Assembly: GCF_000607165.1 (NCBI RefSeq)
Contig: NZ_JFZG01000004.1
Location: forward strand, 470,776-534,775
Direction: 5' to 3'
Source: Ralstonia pickettii
GTDB taxonomy: Bacteria; Pseudomonadota; Gammaproteobacteria; Burkholderiales; Burkholderiaceae
Length of the DNA: 64,000 bases
Positions 17,392 through 25,771 of this stretch are shown here, in pieces. A program made the position numbers and the translations under genes. Position 1 is the stretch's first letter; the number at the start of each line of letters is the position of its first letter. The notes under the pieces were generated by a model, which saw only the letters and a program-made list of their open reading frames with translations, made no database searches and was not told the origin of the DNA.

Positions 17392-18612
17392 ATGGATTCA
17401 TTGATCACGGCTGCAGCCCGCGCACTCGCTGCCGGTGACCCGTTCGGAGCACTGAACCGCGTCGCCCTGCGTGACGACGCGGCCGCACTGGCCTTGCGCG
17501 GCATCGCAATGGCGCAGCTCGGTGACCTAGCGCGCGCCAAGCTGTTGCTGCGTCGCGCGGCGCGCGCATTCGGCTCTCGGGAGGCGCTGGCACGCGCACG
17601 CTGCGTCGTCGCGGAAGCCGAAGTCGCCCTCGCCTCGCGCGATCTTGGCTGGCCCGCCAAAACCCTCGACGCGGCATGCGCCACGCTGGAGGCCCATGGC
17701 GATCACGTCAACGCTGCGCATGCGCGGTATCTCAGCATCCGCCGTCTTCTGCTAATCGGCCGCCTGGACGATGCAGAGGCCGCGCTGGCTGCGCTCAATC
17801 CGGCGCGTCTTCCGCCGGTATTGCGGGCGGCTCACGCGCTCGTCGTCGCGGGGATTGCCATCCGGCGCCTGCAGACGACTGCCGCGCGTGCCGCCTTGGC
17901 CGACGCTGATCTCGCCGCGCGTCAGGCCGGTATCCAGACCCTCACCGCCGAAGTCGAACGTGCCGCCCTTGCATTGAGCGCACCGGCCGCGCGGCTGATC
18001 TCACGCGGCGAGGAGCGCGTTCTGCGCCTTGAAGAGGTCGAAGCCCTCTTTGCTTCAGACGCGCTCGTGGTGGACGCATGCCGGCTCGCCGTGCGGCAGA
18101 CCGATGCGTTCGTCCCGCTCGCCACGCGGCCCGTGCTGTTCACGCTGGCACGTGCATTGGCAGAGGCGTGGCCGGAAGACGTGCCCAGAGACGCCCTCAT
18201 CGCCCGGGCATTCCGCACCCGACATCCCGACGAATCGCACCGCGTGCGCCTGCGCGTGGAGATCGGACGTTTGCGCACCGCGCTTGCTGCGTTAGGCACG
18301 GTCAAGGCGACCCGGCACGGATTCGCACTGCAAGCGCACGCGGCACAGAGCGTGGTCGTCCTCGCGCAACCCGTCGACGAGCCATATGCCGCCGTGTTGG
18401 CCTGTCTGGCCGATGGGGAATCGTGGTCCAGCTCCGCATTGGCGTTGGCGCTTGGTGCCAGCCAGCGCACCGTACAGCGCGCCCTCGACGCCCTGGCAGC
18501 CGCGGGCAAGGTGCAGTTCTTCGGACGTGGACGCGCGCGACGATGGGTGACGCCGCCGGTACCCGGATTCGCGACCACCTTGTTACTCCCCGCACCGCTG
18601 CCAAGTGACTAG
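17392..18612 (+). CDS. Regulator-like protein with TPR-like repeats and two winged helices
   Basis: A 406-residue protein I do not recognise by name. Residues 1-200 are alanine/leucine-rich helical pairs resembling TPRs. Residues 245-315 look like an OmpR/SARP-type winged helix (LFTLARALAEAWPED, DALIARAFRTRH, RVEIGRLRTALAALG, TRHGFAL). Residues 332-385 form a second winged helix (ACLADGESWSSSALA, LGASQRTVQRALDALAAAG, VQFFGRGRARRWV). This layout suggests a one-component DNA-binding regulator whose N-terminal repeats take a protein or ligand signal. It is divergent from DUF899/DUF2182 and probably controls them and the propeller gene that follows 36 bp downstream. Confidence 0.7.
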   Translation: MDSLITAAARALAAGDPFGALNRVALRDDAAALALRGIAMAQLGDLARAKLLLRRAARAFGSREALARARCVVAEAEVALASRDLGWPAKTLDAACATLEAHGDHVNAAHARYLSIRRLLLIGRLDDAEAALAALNPARLPPVLRAAHALVVAGIAIRRLQTTAARAALADADLAARQAGIQTLTAEVERAALALSAPAARLISRGEERVLRLEEVEALFASDALVVDACRLAVRQTDAFVPLATRPVLFTLARALAEAWPEDVPRDALIARAFRTRHPDESHRVRLRVEIGRLRTALAALGTVKATRHGFALQAHAAQSVVVLAQPVDEPYAAVLACLADGESWSSSALALALGASQRTVQRALDALAAAGKVQFFGRGRARRWVTPPVPGFATTLLLPAPLPSD

Positions 18613-18648
18613 GATGAAAACTCCACAACCGAATCCAGCGAGCCCAAC

Positions 18649-19293
18649 ATGAAACGATCCACCGCCGAAGTCGTGCGCGAATACGGCCCCTTCCCCGGTG
18701 TCGAAAACGTGGGCGGCGTCACCTACAACGGCGAGCGCATCTGGTTCGCTGCCGGCGGTCAGTTGAAGGAACTCGACCCCGACAGCGGCAAGACGCAGCG
18801 CTCCATCGACGTGCCGGCCCATGCAGGTACCGCGTTCGACGGACGGCACCTGTTCCAGATCGCCGAAGACCGCATCCAGAAGATCGACCCGCAAACCGGC
18901 AACGTGTTGGCCACGATTCCCGCGCCGGGAGCAGGTGGAGACTCAGGCCTCGCCTGGGCCGAAGGCACGCTGTGGGTCGGTCACTACCGCGAGCGCAAGA
19001 TCCGCCAGATCGATCCGGACACCGGCAAGGTGCTGCGCACCATCGACTCCAACCGCTTCGTGACCGGCGTCACATGGGTCGACGGTGAACTCTGGCACGC
19101 CACATGGGAAGGCGATACGAGCGAGCTGCGGCATATCGATCCGCAAACCGGCGAAGTGCTGGAGCAGCTTGACATGCCAGCCGGCATCACTGTGTCAGGA
19201 CTCGAGTCGGATGGCGCCGATCAGTTCTTCTGCGGCGGCGGCACCACCGGAAAGATTCGTGCGGTACGGCGGCCCCGCAAGCAGGCGGCATAG
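18649..19293 (+). CDS. Beta-propeller protein with DPxTGxV repeats (Vgb/YncE-like)
   Basis: A 214-residue soluble protein with at least four repeats of about 42 residues ending in DPDSGKTQRSID, DPQTGNVLATI, DPDTGKVLRTID and DPQTGEVLEQLD, interleaved with GVTYNGERIWFA, AFDGRHLFQI, LAWAEGTLWVG and GVTWVDGELWHA. This is the blade pattern of YVTN/Vgb-type propellers. There is no signal peptide, so it should be cytoplasmic. The chain would make only four or five blades, so it may dimerise or be an open propeller. It follows the winged-helix regulator by 36 bp and ends in a strong terminator. Function unknown; a sensor or scaffold for the DUF899 module is a guess. Confidence 0.75.
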   Translation: MKRSTAEVVREYGPFPGVENVGGVTYNGERIWFAAGGQLKELDPDSGKTQRSIDVPAHAGTAFDGRHLFQIAEDRIQKIDPQTGNVLATIPAPGAGGDSGLAWAEGTLWVGHYRERKIRQIDPDTGKVLRTIDSNRFVTGVTWVDGELWHATWEGDTSELRHIDPQTGEVLEQLDMPAGITVSGLESDGADQFFCGGGTTGKIRAVRRPRKQAA

Positions 19294-19320
19294 GCGCGAT
19301 ACCGCACACGGAAGGAACGA

Positions 19321-19345
19321 GGCCCGCTCAAATGCGGGCCTTTTT
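19321..19345 (+). terminator. Rho-independent terminator after the propeller gene
   Basis: GGCCCGC/GCGGGCC forms a 7-bp stem with a 6-nt loop, followed by five T residues. It closes the regulator-propeller operon 28 bp after the stop codon. Confidence 0.9.
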
Positions 19346-19375
19346 GCTTGCGTGGCCTGCGCATAACATTACAGC

Positions 19376-19396
19376 TTAACTGCACAGTTAAACTGT
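19376..19396. promoter_or_regulatory. MarR-type operator, two overlapping palindromes
   Basis: TTAACTG-CA-CAGTTAA (19376-19391) is a perfect palindrome. A second one, ACAGTT-A-AACTGT (19384-19396), overlaps it by eight bases. They lie 20-40 bp before the marR start and cover the expected promoter; TATGCT at 19405-19410 could be the -10 box. This is the usual layout for MarR autorepression. Confidence 0.82.
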
Positions 19397-19416
19397 ATTG
19401 ATGCTATGCTCGCGGC

Positions 19417-19869
19417 ATGGCTAAATCACCCTCCTCCACCGAGCCCGCGCCGCCCGCCGCGCTGGCCGGCGATCTGCGCATTGCGCTTGGCAAGCTGTCC
19501 CGGCGCCTGCGCGAACAAGTCCACCCGAACGATCTCACCCACGCGCAAAAGTCGGTTCTGCTGCGCCTGGACCGTGATGGCCCGGCCACCGTGTCTGCGC
19601 TTGCGCGGGCCGGCAGCGTGAAGCCGCAGTCGATGCGGGTCACCGTTGCAGCGCTGGAAGCAATGGGCGCAGTTGTCGGCAAGCCCGATCCGACAGATGG
19701 CCGGCAAACGCTCATCGAATTGACGCCGGGCTTTAGGAAAGCCCTCAAGGAAAGCCGCGCCGCGAAAGACGATTGGCTGTTCCGCGCACTGCAGGCGCAA
19801 CTGTCCGCCGCCGAGCAAGCTGAACTGGCGAAGGCCGTGACGTTGCTGCAACGGCTCGCAGAGTTTTGA
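19417..19869 (+). CDS. MarR-family transcriptional regulator
   Basis: A 150-residue MarR protein. The winged helix is clear: LTHAQKSVLLRLDRDGPATVSALARAG (helices 2-3), SVKPQSMRVTVAALEAMGAV (recognition helix) and the wing KPDPTDGRQTLIELT. The flanking helices at both ends would make the dimer. It is the first gene of an operon with a small membrane protein and an MFS exporter, which is a classic efflux arrangement. It probably represses its own operon through the palindromes at 19376-19396. The inducing compound is unknown. Confidence 0.93.
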   Translation: MAKSPSSTEPAPPAALAGDLRIALGKLSRRLREQVHPNDLTHAQKSVLLRLDRDGPATVSALARAGSVKPQSMRVTVAALEAMGAVVGKPDPTDGRQTLIELTPGFRKALKESRAAKDDWLFRALQAQLSAAEQAELAKAVTLLQRLAEF

Positions 19870-19903
19870 GCCTCTCTTACTGTTCTTGATCCGGAGCGTC
19901 GAC

Positions 19904-20245
19904 ATGGCATGGTCCCATCTCATCTCTTGGTTTTTCGGCGGCGCGTTCCTCGCCAACGCCGTGCCGCACTTCGTCTTCGGTATCGCGGGCAAACCATTTC
20001 AGAGCCCATTTGCAACGCCGCGCGGTGAAGGCCTTTCGTCTTCCACGGTGAATGTGCTGTGGGGCGCGTTCAATCTGGCCGTCGGTTACGTCCTCGTCCT
20101 GCGGGTTGGTGATTTCCACCTGCGAAACACAACCGATGCCGTTGCGATCGGGTTGGGCATCCTGGCACTCGGCGTGCCGATGGCCCGGCGCTTTGGCAGG
20201 TTCAATGGTGGCAATCTCGACAGCGGTCTGCCGCAACGCCAATGA
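19904..20245 (+). CDS. Small integral membrane protein in the MarR/MFS operon
   Basis: A 113-residue protein with three hydrophobic segments (SHLISWFFGGAFLANAVPHF, VLWGAFNLAVGYVLVLRV, AVAIGLGILALGVPMA). I do not recognise a characterised family; homologues are usually listed as hypothetical membrane proteins. The ATG at 19904 with GGAG upstream is preferred over a TTG at 19886. Its stop codon overlaps the start of the MFS gene (ATGA), so the two are coupled and it may assist the exporter. Confidence 0.75.
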   Translation: MAWSHLISWFFGGAFLANAVPHFVFGIAGKPFQSPFATPRGEGLSSSTVNVLWGAFNLAVGYVLVLRVGDFHLRNTTDAVAIGLGILALGVPMARRFGRFNGGNLDSGLPQRQ

Positions 20246-21510
20246 ACACATCGGCAAGTACGCCAGCAACAGGCGTCTTCCGCTCACTGCGCGTTTTCAA
20301 CTACCGGTTGTGGGCCGTGGGGTCGCTGGTGTCCAACGTGGGCACGTGGATGCAGCGCACCGCGCAGGACTGGCTGGTGCTGACGCAGCTCACGAACCAT
20401 AACGCTTCAGCAGTCGGCACGGTCATGGCGCTGCAGTTTGGCCCGCAGCTCCTGCTATTGCCGTGGACGGGCGTTGCCGCGGATCGCTACAACCAGCGCA
20501 AGCTGCTGATGGCCACCCAAGCGACATCGGGCGTGCTGGCGCTGATTCTCGGGCTGCTCACCGTGACGGGCATCGTTCAGCTCTGGCACGTCTACCTGCT
20601 GGCTTTTCTGTCCGGCTGTGCGTCGGCATTCGATGCCCCGGTACGCCAGACGTTTGCGGCGGAACTGGTGGGCGATGGCGATCTGCCCAATGCGGTTGCG
20701 CTCAACTCGACGTCGTTCAACGCGGGGCGCATGGTCGGGCCAGCGGCGGCGGGCATGGCCATCGCCACCATCGGTACAGGCTGGGCATTCCTGGCCAATG
20801 GGCTTTCGTTCATCGCGGTGCTGACTTCGCTCTTTTTCCTGCGCAAATCCGAACTGCGCCCGAATGCGCGTGCACGGCGCTCTCAAGGCGGCTTTGCCGA
20901 GGCCATCCGTTACGTGTGGGCTCGCCCTGATCTCAAGGCCATGCTGGTCATGCTGTTCCTGATCGGCACATTCGGGCTGAACTTCCCAATCTTCATCTCG
21001 ACAATGGCAGCGAGCGTCTTCCACTCGGACGCGCGCGGCTACGGCGTGTTGTCGTCGATGATGGCGGTCGGCACGATGTCCGGCGCGTTATTCGCCGCGG
21101 GGCGTAAGCAGCCGGAGTTCAAGTCACTGCTGATAGGCGCTGCGATATTCGGGCTGGGGTGCACGTTGGCGGCCATCGCACCGGGCTATTGGCTGTTTGC
21201 GGCGGCGCTGGTCATCACCGGCATGGCGGCGCTGACATTCACCAACACGAGCAACAGCCTGATGCAACTCTCGACCGAGCCTGCCATGCGTGGGCGGGTA
21301 ATGGCGTTGCGCGTGGCCATCGCGTTGGGCGGCACCCCGATTGGCGCACCGATTGTGGGCTGGGTGGCAGACCATCTCGGCCCGCGCTGGTCACTTGGTG
21401 TGGGTGCGCTCTCGGGCCTGCTTTCGGCAGCGGTGGCCGTCTATGTGATGCGGCAGCAGATTCATCTGCCGCGGCAAGAGCCACCGACGCTGGAGCAAAG
21501 TGGGTCTTGA
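20242..21510 (+). CDS. MFS exporter (DHA3/EntS-like)
   Basis: A 422-residue major-facilitator protein with about twelve hydrophobic segments. Motifs include GTWMQRTAQDWLVLTQLT near the N-terminus, TGVAADRYNQRKLL (loop 2-3, motif A variant) and ALNSTSFNAGRMVGPAAAG, all typical of the EntS/DHA3 group. Family members export siderophores, macrolides or other small molecules. It is coupled to the small membrane protein by an ATGA overlap and lies under the MarR regulator, so the likely role is drug or toxic-compound efflux. The substrate cannot be told from the sequence. Confidence 0.9.
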   Translation: MNTSASTPATGVFRSLRVFNYRLWAVGSLVSNVGTWMQRTAQDWLVLTQLTNHNASAVGTVMALQFGPQLLLLPWTGVAADRYNQRKLLMATQATSGVLALILGLLTVTGIVQLWHVYLLAFLSGCASAFDAPVRQTFAAELVGDGDLPNAVALNSTSFNAGRMVGPAAAGMAIATIGTGWAFLANGLSFIAVLTSLFFLRKSELRPNARARRSQGGFAEAIRYVWARPDLKAMLVMLFLIGTFGLNFPIFISTMAASVFHSDARGYGVLSSMMAVGTMSGALFAAGRKQPEFKSLLIGAAIFGLGCTLAAIAPGYWLFAAALVITGMAALTFTNTSNSLMQLSTEPAMRGRVMALRVAIALGGTPIGAPIVGWVADHLGPRWSLGVGALSGLLSAAVAVYVMRQQIHLPRQEPPTLEQSGS

Positions 21511-21529
21511 ATACCTTGATGTTGCCGCG

Positions 21530-21559
21530 AAAAAAAACCCCGCAGTGCGGGGTTTTTCT
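21530..21559. terminator. Bidirectional terminator between MFS exporter and cold-shock gene
   Basis: A short ACCCCGCA/TGCGGGGT hairpin is flanked by eight A residues on the left and five T residues on the right, so it can stop transcripts from both the exporter operon and the convergent cold-shock gene. Confidence 0.9.
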
Positions 21560-21575
21560 TGGCAGATGCGACCGA

Positions 21576-21779
21576 TCAGATCGCCTCGATCTTCGTAGCA
21601 GCCGGGCCCTTTTGGCCCACGCCTGCAACGTAGCGAACCTTCTGGCCCTCTTGGAGGGACTTGAACCCGTTGCCCTGAACTTCAGAGAAGTGAGCGAAGA
21701 GATCGTTGCCGCCTGCGTCCGGGGTGATGAAGCCGAAGCCCTTGGAGTCGTTGAACCACTTTACTGTGCCGGTTTCCAT
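21576..21779 (-). CDS. Cold-shock domain protein (CspA family)
   Basis: A 67-residue single cold-shock domain: [18 protein letters not shown] with RNP1 (KGFGFI) and DLFAHFSEV as RNP2, then [11 protein letters not shown] and GPAATKI. It binds single-stranded RNA and DNA and melts RNA structure. Length and sequence are typical for betaproteobacteria. A 140-nt leader separates it from a plausible promoter, as in E. coli cspA, which suggests regulation of the mRNA by temperature or growth phase. A bidirectional terminator follows the stop. Confidence 0.95.
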   Translation of the reverse strand: METGTVKWFNDSKGFGFITPDAGGNDLFAHFSEVQGNGFKSLQEGQKVRYVAGVGQKGPAATKIEAI

Positions 21780-22046
21780 GTTGGATATCCTAAAAAGTTC
21801 TGCATGAGCCTGTGCTCACCAGGCACGACAATCAAGGAAGAAACATGGAGCAAAGGAAGCACCGCTTGGCGTGACAACCCAGAACATCGGAGTAACTGCT
21901 TGAAGATCCTGCGAGGATGGTTTCTACAGACATTTCAGCCCCGCGTCAACAAATAATTAGATAAGCTGCACCTTTGACCCACCCCCGCACCCCACCGCTG
22001 AGCCAGCACGCCACAGTGGGCATGCGCCCTTGAGAGAACCATCAGC
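21780..22046. other. Long leader of the cold-shock gene and divergent spacer
   Basis: On the minus strand, TTGACG (21944-21949), a 17-bp spacer and TAGAAA (21921-21926) form a plausible promoter preceded by an A/T-rich stretch. This leaves a leader of about 140 nt before the cold-shock start. I see no gene in the rest of the region. Confidence 0.55.
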
Positions 22047-22259
22047 ATGACACTCTGCTCGGCTTGCGCTGCAATCGAACTCCATAAACGCGGCGCGCCA
22101 GGCCATGCTTTGCTGAGAATCACCGACACGCAGCGCATCAAGTCGCCCTCCGCGCGCCCAATCACCGTCAGCACGTTCTCGTGTCCCACATGCGGCGCGC
22201 GGTGGGTCTATCGCGATGAAAAGAACGTGGACAACCAGGGCTGGTCGCTAGAGGCGTAG
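22047..22259 (+). CDS. Small zinc-ribbon-like protein
   Basis: A 70-residue protein with two CxxC pairs (CSAC near residue 4 and CPTC near 47), the spacing of a small zinc ribbon, and a C-terminal GARWVYRDEKNVDN. No named family is recognised. It has a weak GAGA upstream and no partner in the same direction. It marks the last gene before the accessory block at 22.3 kb. A frame on the opposite strand covers part of it but has no recognisable features. Real gene likely but not certain. Confidence 0.55.
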   Translation: MTLCSACAAIELHKRGAPGHALLRITDTQRIKSPSARPITVSTFSCPTCGARWVYRDEKNVDNQGWSLEA

Positions 22260-22291
22260 GCGCCCTGCTCGGCAGCTTTTCTCATGGCGGT

Positions 22292-23254
22292 TCACAGCGC
22301 GTTCGGCGCCGCCCTCCCATCAAGCACCGCAGCGATATTGTCGAGTGCGGTGAACCCCATCTGGTCGCGCGTCTCGATCGTCGCGCTCGCCATATGCGGC
22401 GACAGAAACACATTGTCGAGTGCTGCAAAGCGCGGATCGATGTTGGGCTCGTTCTGATAGACGTCAAGCCCCGCGCCGAATAACCGATGCGACGCCAACG
22501 CATCGTACAGCGCATCCTCGTTGACGAGACTCCCGCGCGCTGCGTTGACGAATACCGCGCCGTCGCGCAACAAGCCGAACTCGCGGTGCGTCATCAATGG
22601 CGTGCCGCCGCCAGGCACGTGCAGCGTGAGGATGTCGCACTGTGGCAGTAGCGTGTCGAGATCCGCGCAATAACGCGCGCCGGCCTCGATCTCGGGCGGC
22701 GCGGGCCGCCGGTCGGTATAGACGATCTGCATTCCGAAGCCGCGCGCACGCTGTGCGACCGCCCGCCCGATCCGGCCGAAACCGACGATCCCGAGCGTCT
22801 TTCCGTTCACGCGCATGCCAAGCATGTCCGTCATGCCGAACGACTTTCCCCATCCCGCGCGCACGATGCGCTCGTACTCCGACGCACGCCGGCACGCGGC
22901 GAGAATCAACAACATCGTGAAATCGGCAGTGCAGTCCGTCAGCGCGTCGGGCGCGTTGCTGACGACGATCCCGCGTGCGCGCGCGGCGGCCACGTCCATG
23001 TGGTCGTAACCGGCGCTCGCGTTCGCGATGATCTTCACGCTCGGCGCCAATGCTGCGATGTGCTCGGCCTGCAGCCCCGATTTCTTGCCGATCAGCACCG
23101 CCGGCGTCTCGTGGCGGTTGCAGAATTCGACGACGGACGGCGCGTCCATGTCGGCGTCGGTCACATACGCGTGGAATTCGGCTTCGGCACGTGCGGCCAC
23201 CGCCGCGGGAACCCGTCGCGCTACCAGGAGGCGGGGGCGATTGTTGTCAGGCAT
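22292..23254 (-). CDS. D-isomer-specific 2-hydroxyacid dehydrogenase (glyoxylate/hydroxypyruvate reductase-like)
   Basis: A 320-residue D-2-hydroxyacid dehydrogenase. NAD motif GFGRIG is at residues 158-163, and the catalytic Arg240, Glu269 and His287 (FLSPHMASA) are all present. NASAGYDHMDVAAARARGI is the usual substrate-domain segment. It would interconvert a 2-keto acid and a D-2-hydroxy acid with NAD(P)H. It is divergent from the SDR-MFS-VOC-citrate synthase genes across a 316-bp region with two dyad operators, so it probably belongs to the same pathway. Start 23254 has AAGGACGAG upstream. The natural substrate is unknown. Confidence 0.88.
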   Translation of the reverse strand: MPDNNRPRLLVARRVPAAVAARAEAEFHAYVTDADMDAPSVVEFCNRHETPAVLIGKKSGLQAEHIAALAPSVKIIANASAGYDHMDVAAARARGIVVSNAPDALTDCTADFTMLLILAACRRASEYERIVRAGWGKSFGMTDMLGMRVNGKTLGIVGFGRIGRAVAQRARGFGMQIVYTDRRPAPPEIEAGARYCADLDTLLPQCDILTLHVPGGGTPLMTHREFGLLRDGAVFVNAARGSLVNEDALYDALASHRLFGAGLDVYQNEPNIDPRFAALDNVFLSPHMASATIETRDQMGFTALDNIAAVLDGRAAPNAL

Positions 23255-23570
23255 GGTCTCGTCCTTGGGTCGGAAAACGGAGCACAGCCTACGAAGCACG
23301 GTCGGCGCGGGTCAATATTGATTGTTTCGATCAATGTATGTGCGCGGTGCGCCGCCGCGGGCTTTCGACGTCGCTTCGGCCGTGTCGCGCGCCGCCCATC
23401 CGGCCGCGCTGGTCCGCGAGCGACGTCTCGTCGAACTCAGGAAAACCCTGACGCCGCCCCGTCGCGACGGGGCTGTTGATATTGATTGAAAGAATCAAGA
23501 TTGCTGGGGAATCGCCACCGCGCAATGCTTTTTGCATGTTCAACGCACCACTGAAGACGAGGTCGTGAAG
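23255..23570. promoter_or_regulatory. Divergent control region of the accessory catabolic block
   Basis: This 316-bp spacer contains two dyads of the same design: TTGAT-tgtttcg-ATCAA at 23318-23334 and TTGAT-tgaaaga-ATCAA at 23482-23498. They lie 63 bp and 72 bp from the two divergent start codons. The 5-N7-5 dyad with T-N11-A fits the LysR-family operator pattern. No LysR gene is encoded in the window. No protein gene is supported in the spacer. Confidence 0.65.
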
Positions 23571-24329
23571 ATGCAGGCAGAAAAAAGAATCGCGGCGGTG
23601 ACGGGCGCCGGCACCGGCATCGGCCAGGCGGCGGCCGTCGCGCTGGCGCGAGCCGGGTTCAGCGTCGCACTGCTCGGCAGGCGCATCGATCCGCTGCTCG
23701 AAACGAAAGAGATCATCGAGCGGGCCGGCGGCGCGGCGGCGGCCATTCCGACCGATGTTTCCGACGAAGCGTCAGTCGACGCCAGCTTCGCGCAGATCGC
23801 GCACGAGTTCGGGCGCCTTGATGTGCTGTTCAACAACGCGGGCCGCAACGCAGGAGCCGTGCCGCTCGACGACTACTCGCTGCAATTCTGGAACGACGTG
23901 GTCGCGACCAACCTGACGGGTGTGTTCCTGTGCGCGCGCGCCGCGTGGCGCCAGATGAAGCGGCAGACGCCGCAAGGCGGCCGCATCATCAACAACGGCT
24001 CGATCTCGGCGCACACGCCGCGTCCGAACACTATCGCGTACACCGCCACGAAGCACGCCGTTCTCGGCATCACGCGCTCGCTCGCGCTCGACGGCCGGCC
24101 ATTCAACATCGCGTGCGGCCAGATCGACATCGGCAACGCTGCCACGTCGCTGACCGAACGCATGACGAGCGGCGTGGCGCAGGCCGACGGCCGCATCGCG
24201 CCCGAGCCGCGCGTCGACGTCGCGCACGTCGCGAATGCCATCGTGCAAATGGCGAGCCTGCCGCTCGAAGCCAACATTCTGAACATGACGATCATGGCCA
24301 GCGCGATGCCCTTCGTCGGACGCGGCTGA
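23571..24329 (+). CDS. Short-chain dehydrogenase/reductase
   Basis: A 252-residue classical SDR with TGAGTGIG at residues 11-18, NNAG near 88-91, and Ser144, Tyr157 and Lys161 ([10 protein letters not shown]). The C-terminal part [17 protein letters not shown] replaces the usual PG motif. It lacks a signal peptide and should be a cytoplasmic NAD(P) alcohol or hydroxyacid dehydrogenase. The ATG at 23571 has GAGG 8 bp upstream; earlier codons are unlikely. It is the first of four plus-strand genes and is divergent from the 2-hydroxyacid dehydrogenase. Substrate not predictable. Confidence 0.88.
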   Translation: MQAEKRIAAVTGAGTGIGQAAAVALARAGFSVALLGRRIDPLLETKEIIERAGGAAAAIPTDVSDEASVDASFAQIAHEFGRLDVLFNNAGRNAGAVPLDDYSLQFWNDVVATNLTGVFLCARAAWRQMKRQTPQGGRIINNGSISAHTPRPNTIAYTATKHAVLGITRSLALDGRPFNIACGQIDIGNAATSLTERMTSGVAQADGRIAPEPRVDVAHVANAIVQMASLPLEANILNMTIMASAMPFVGRG

Positions 24330-24396
24330 ACCCGACGTGCGCCGGCACACACAACAACCATACGCCGGCCCATCCATCAGACAACAGGAGACAACA

Positions 24397-25713
24397 TTGG
24401 AAACTGCAGAAGAGCAGGTTGCGGTCATGCGCGAGGTCAACGCGCACGCGGGCAGCGTAAGAAGATCGCGGGTGCGCTACGGCGTGCTGTCGATGCTGCT
24501 GGTGGCGACCGTCCTCAACTACGTCGACCGCTCGGCGCTCGGCATCGTCGCGCCCTCGCTATCGAAGGATCTCGCGCTCACCCGCGTGCAGATGGGCGAG
24601 CTGTTCGCCGTGTTCGGACTCGCCTACTCGATTGCGCTGCTGCCCGCAGGCGTGCTAGCCGACATGCTCGGCTCGCGCGTTGCGTATGCGCTGTCGCTCG
24701 TCGGCTGGTCGCTGGCGACGCTGACGCAAGGGCTCGCACACGGCTACCACATGCTGCTCGGCTCGCGGCTGGCGATGGGAGCGCTCGAGGCACCCGCGTT
24801 TCCGTCGAACGCGCGCGCGGTGACGATGTGGTTCCCGGTCCAGGAACGCGGCTTCGCAACGAGCGTGTACGTGATGGGCCAGTACATCGGCACACCGCTC
24901 TTCACCGGGCTGCTGCTGTGGATCTCGTCGGCGTTCGGCTGGCGGGCCGTATTCTTCTCGACGGGCGCGTTCGGCATCCTGTTCAGTGTCGTCTGGTATC
25001 GGTTCTATCGTGATCCGTCACGGCATCGCAGCGTCAATGCAGCCGAGCTGCAGTACATCACTGAAGGGCGCCCCGTGGTGACCGCGCGCGATCGCTTCGA
25101 GTGGCGCATGGCGCTGCGCCTGCTCAGCTACCGGCAGATCCTCGCGATCTGTCTGGGCAAGTTCTGCAACAACACGCTGCTGGTGTTCTTCACGACCTGG
25201 TTCATGACCTATCTGGTCGAGGAACGGCACATGTCGATGATCAAGGTCGGTTTCTTCCAGGCGATGCCGTTCATCGGCGCGACGTTGGGCATCCTGATCG
25301 CCGGCTATCTGTCCGATCTCTGCATCCGGCGCGGCGTGTCGATGTCGTCGTCGCGCAAGGCGCCGCTCGTGATCGGCACCTTCCTCGGCGCGTCGATCGT
25401 GCTCGTCAACTTCGTGCATTCGAACGCGCTGGTGATCGCGATCCTGACCGTCGCGTTCTTCGCCCAGGGGATCGGCTCGATGTCGTGGGCGGCCGTGTCC
25501 GAGATTGCGCCTAAACGCTATGTTGGACTCACCAGCAGCATCACGAGCCTCGCGGCCAACATCGCAGCCGTCACCACGCCGCTGATGATCGGCTACGTGA
25601 CGCAGCACACCGGCAGCTTTTTCTGGGCGCTGAACTTGATGGGCGGGATCTGCCTCGTCGGCACGCTGTCGTACTCGGTGCTGCTCGGCAAACTGTCGCG
25701 TATCGAGCTCTGA
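24397..25713 (+). CDS. MFS importer (anion:cation symporter family)
   Basis: A 438-residue MFS protein with twelve hydrophobic segments. LNYVDRSALGIVAPSLSKDL and GVLADMLGSRVAYALSLV are typical of the ACS family, which imports organic anions such as sugar acids, phthalate and tartrate. The start is a TTG at 24397 with AGGAG six bases upstream; an ATG at 24427 is the alternative. It lies between SDR and VOC genes and probably imports the substrate of the block, an organic acid. The direction of transport and substrate are inference. Confidence 0.85.
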   Translation: METAEEQVAVMREVNAHAGSVRRSRVRYGVLSMLLVATVLNYVDRSALGIVAPSLSKDLALTRVQMGELFAVFGLAYSIALLPAGVLADMLGSRVAYALSLVGWSLATLTQGLAHGYHMLLGSRLAMGALEAPAFPSNARAVTMWFPVQERGFATSVYVMGQYIGTPLFTGLLLWISSAFGWRAVFFSTGAFGILFSVVWYRFYRDPSRHRSVNAAELQYITEGRPVVTARDRFEWRMALRLLSYRQILAICLGKFCNNTLLVFFTTWFMTYLVEERHMSMIKVGFFQAMPFIGATLGILIAGYLSDLCIRRGVSMSSSRKAPLVIGTFLGASIVLVNFVHSNALVIAILTVAFFAQGIGSMSWAAVSEIAPKRYVGLTSSITSLAANIAAVTTPLMIGYVTQHTGSFFWALNLMGGICLVGTLSYSVLLGKLSRIEL

Positions 25714-25771
25714 GCCCGTAGATGCCCTTTGTCTGCCAACCCGCCGACTCCTTCACCCGCGGACCACGACC

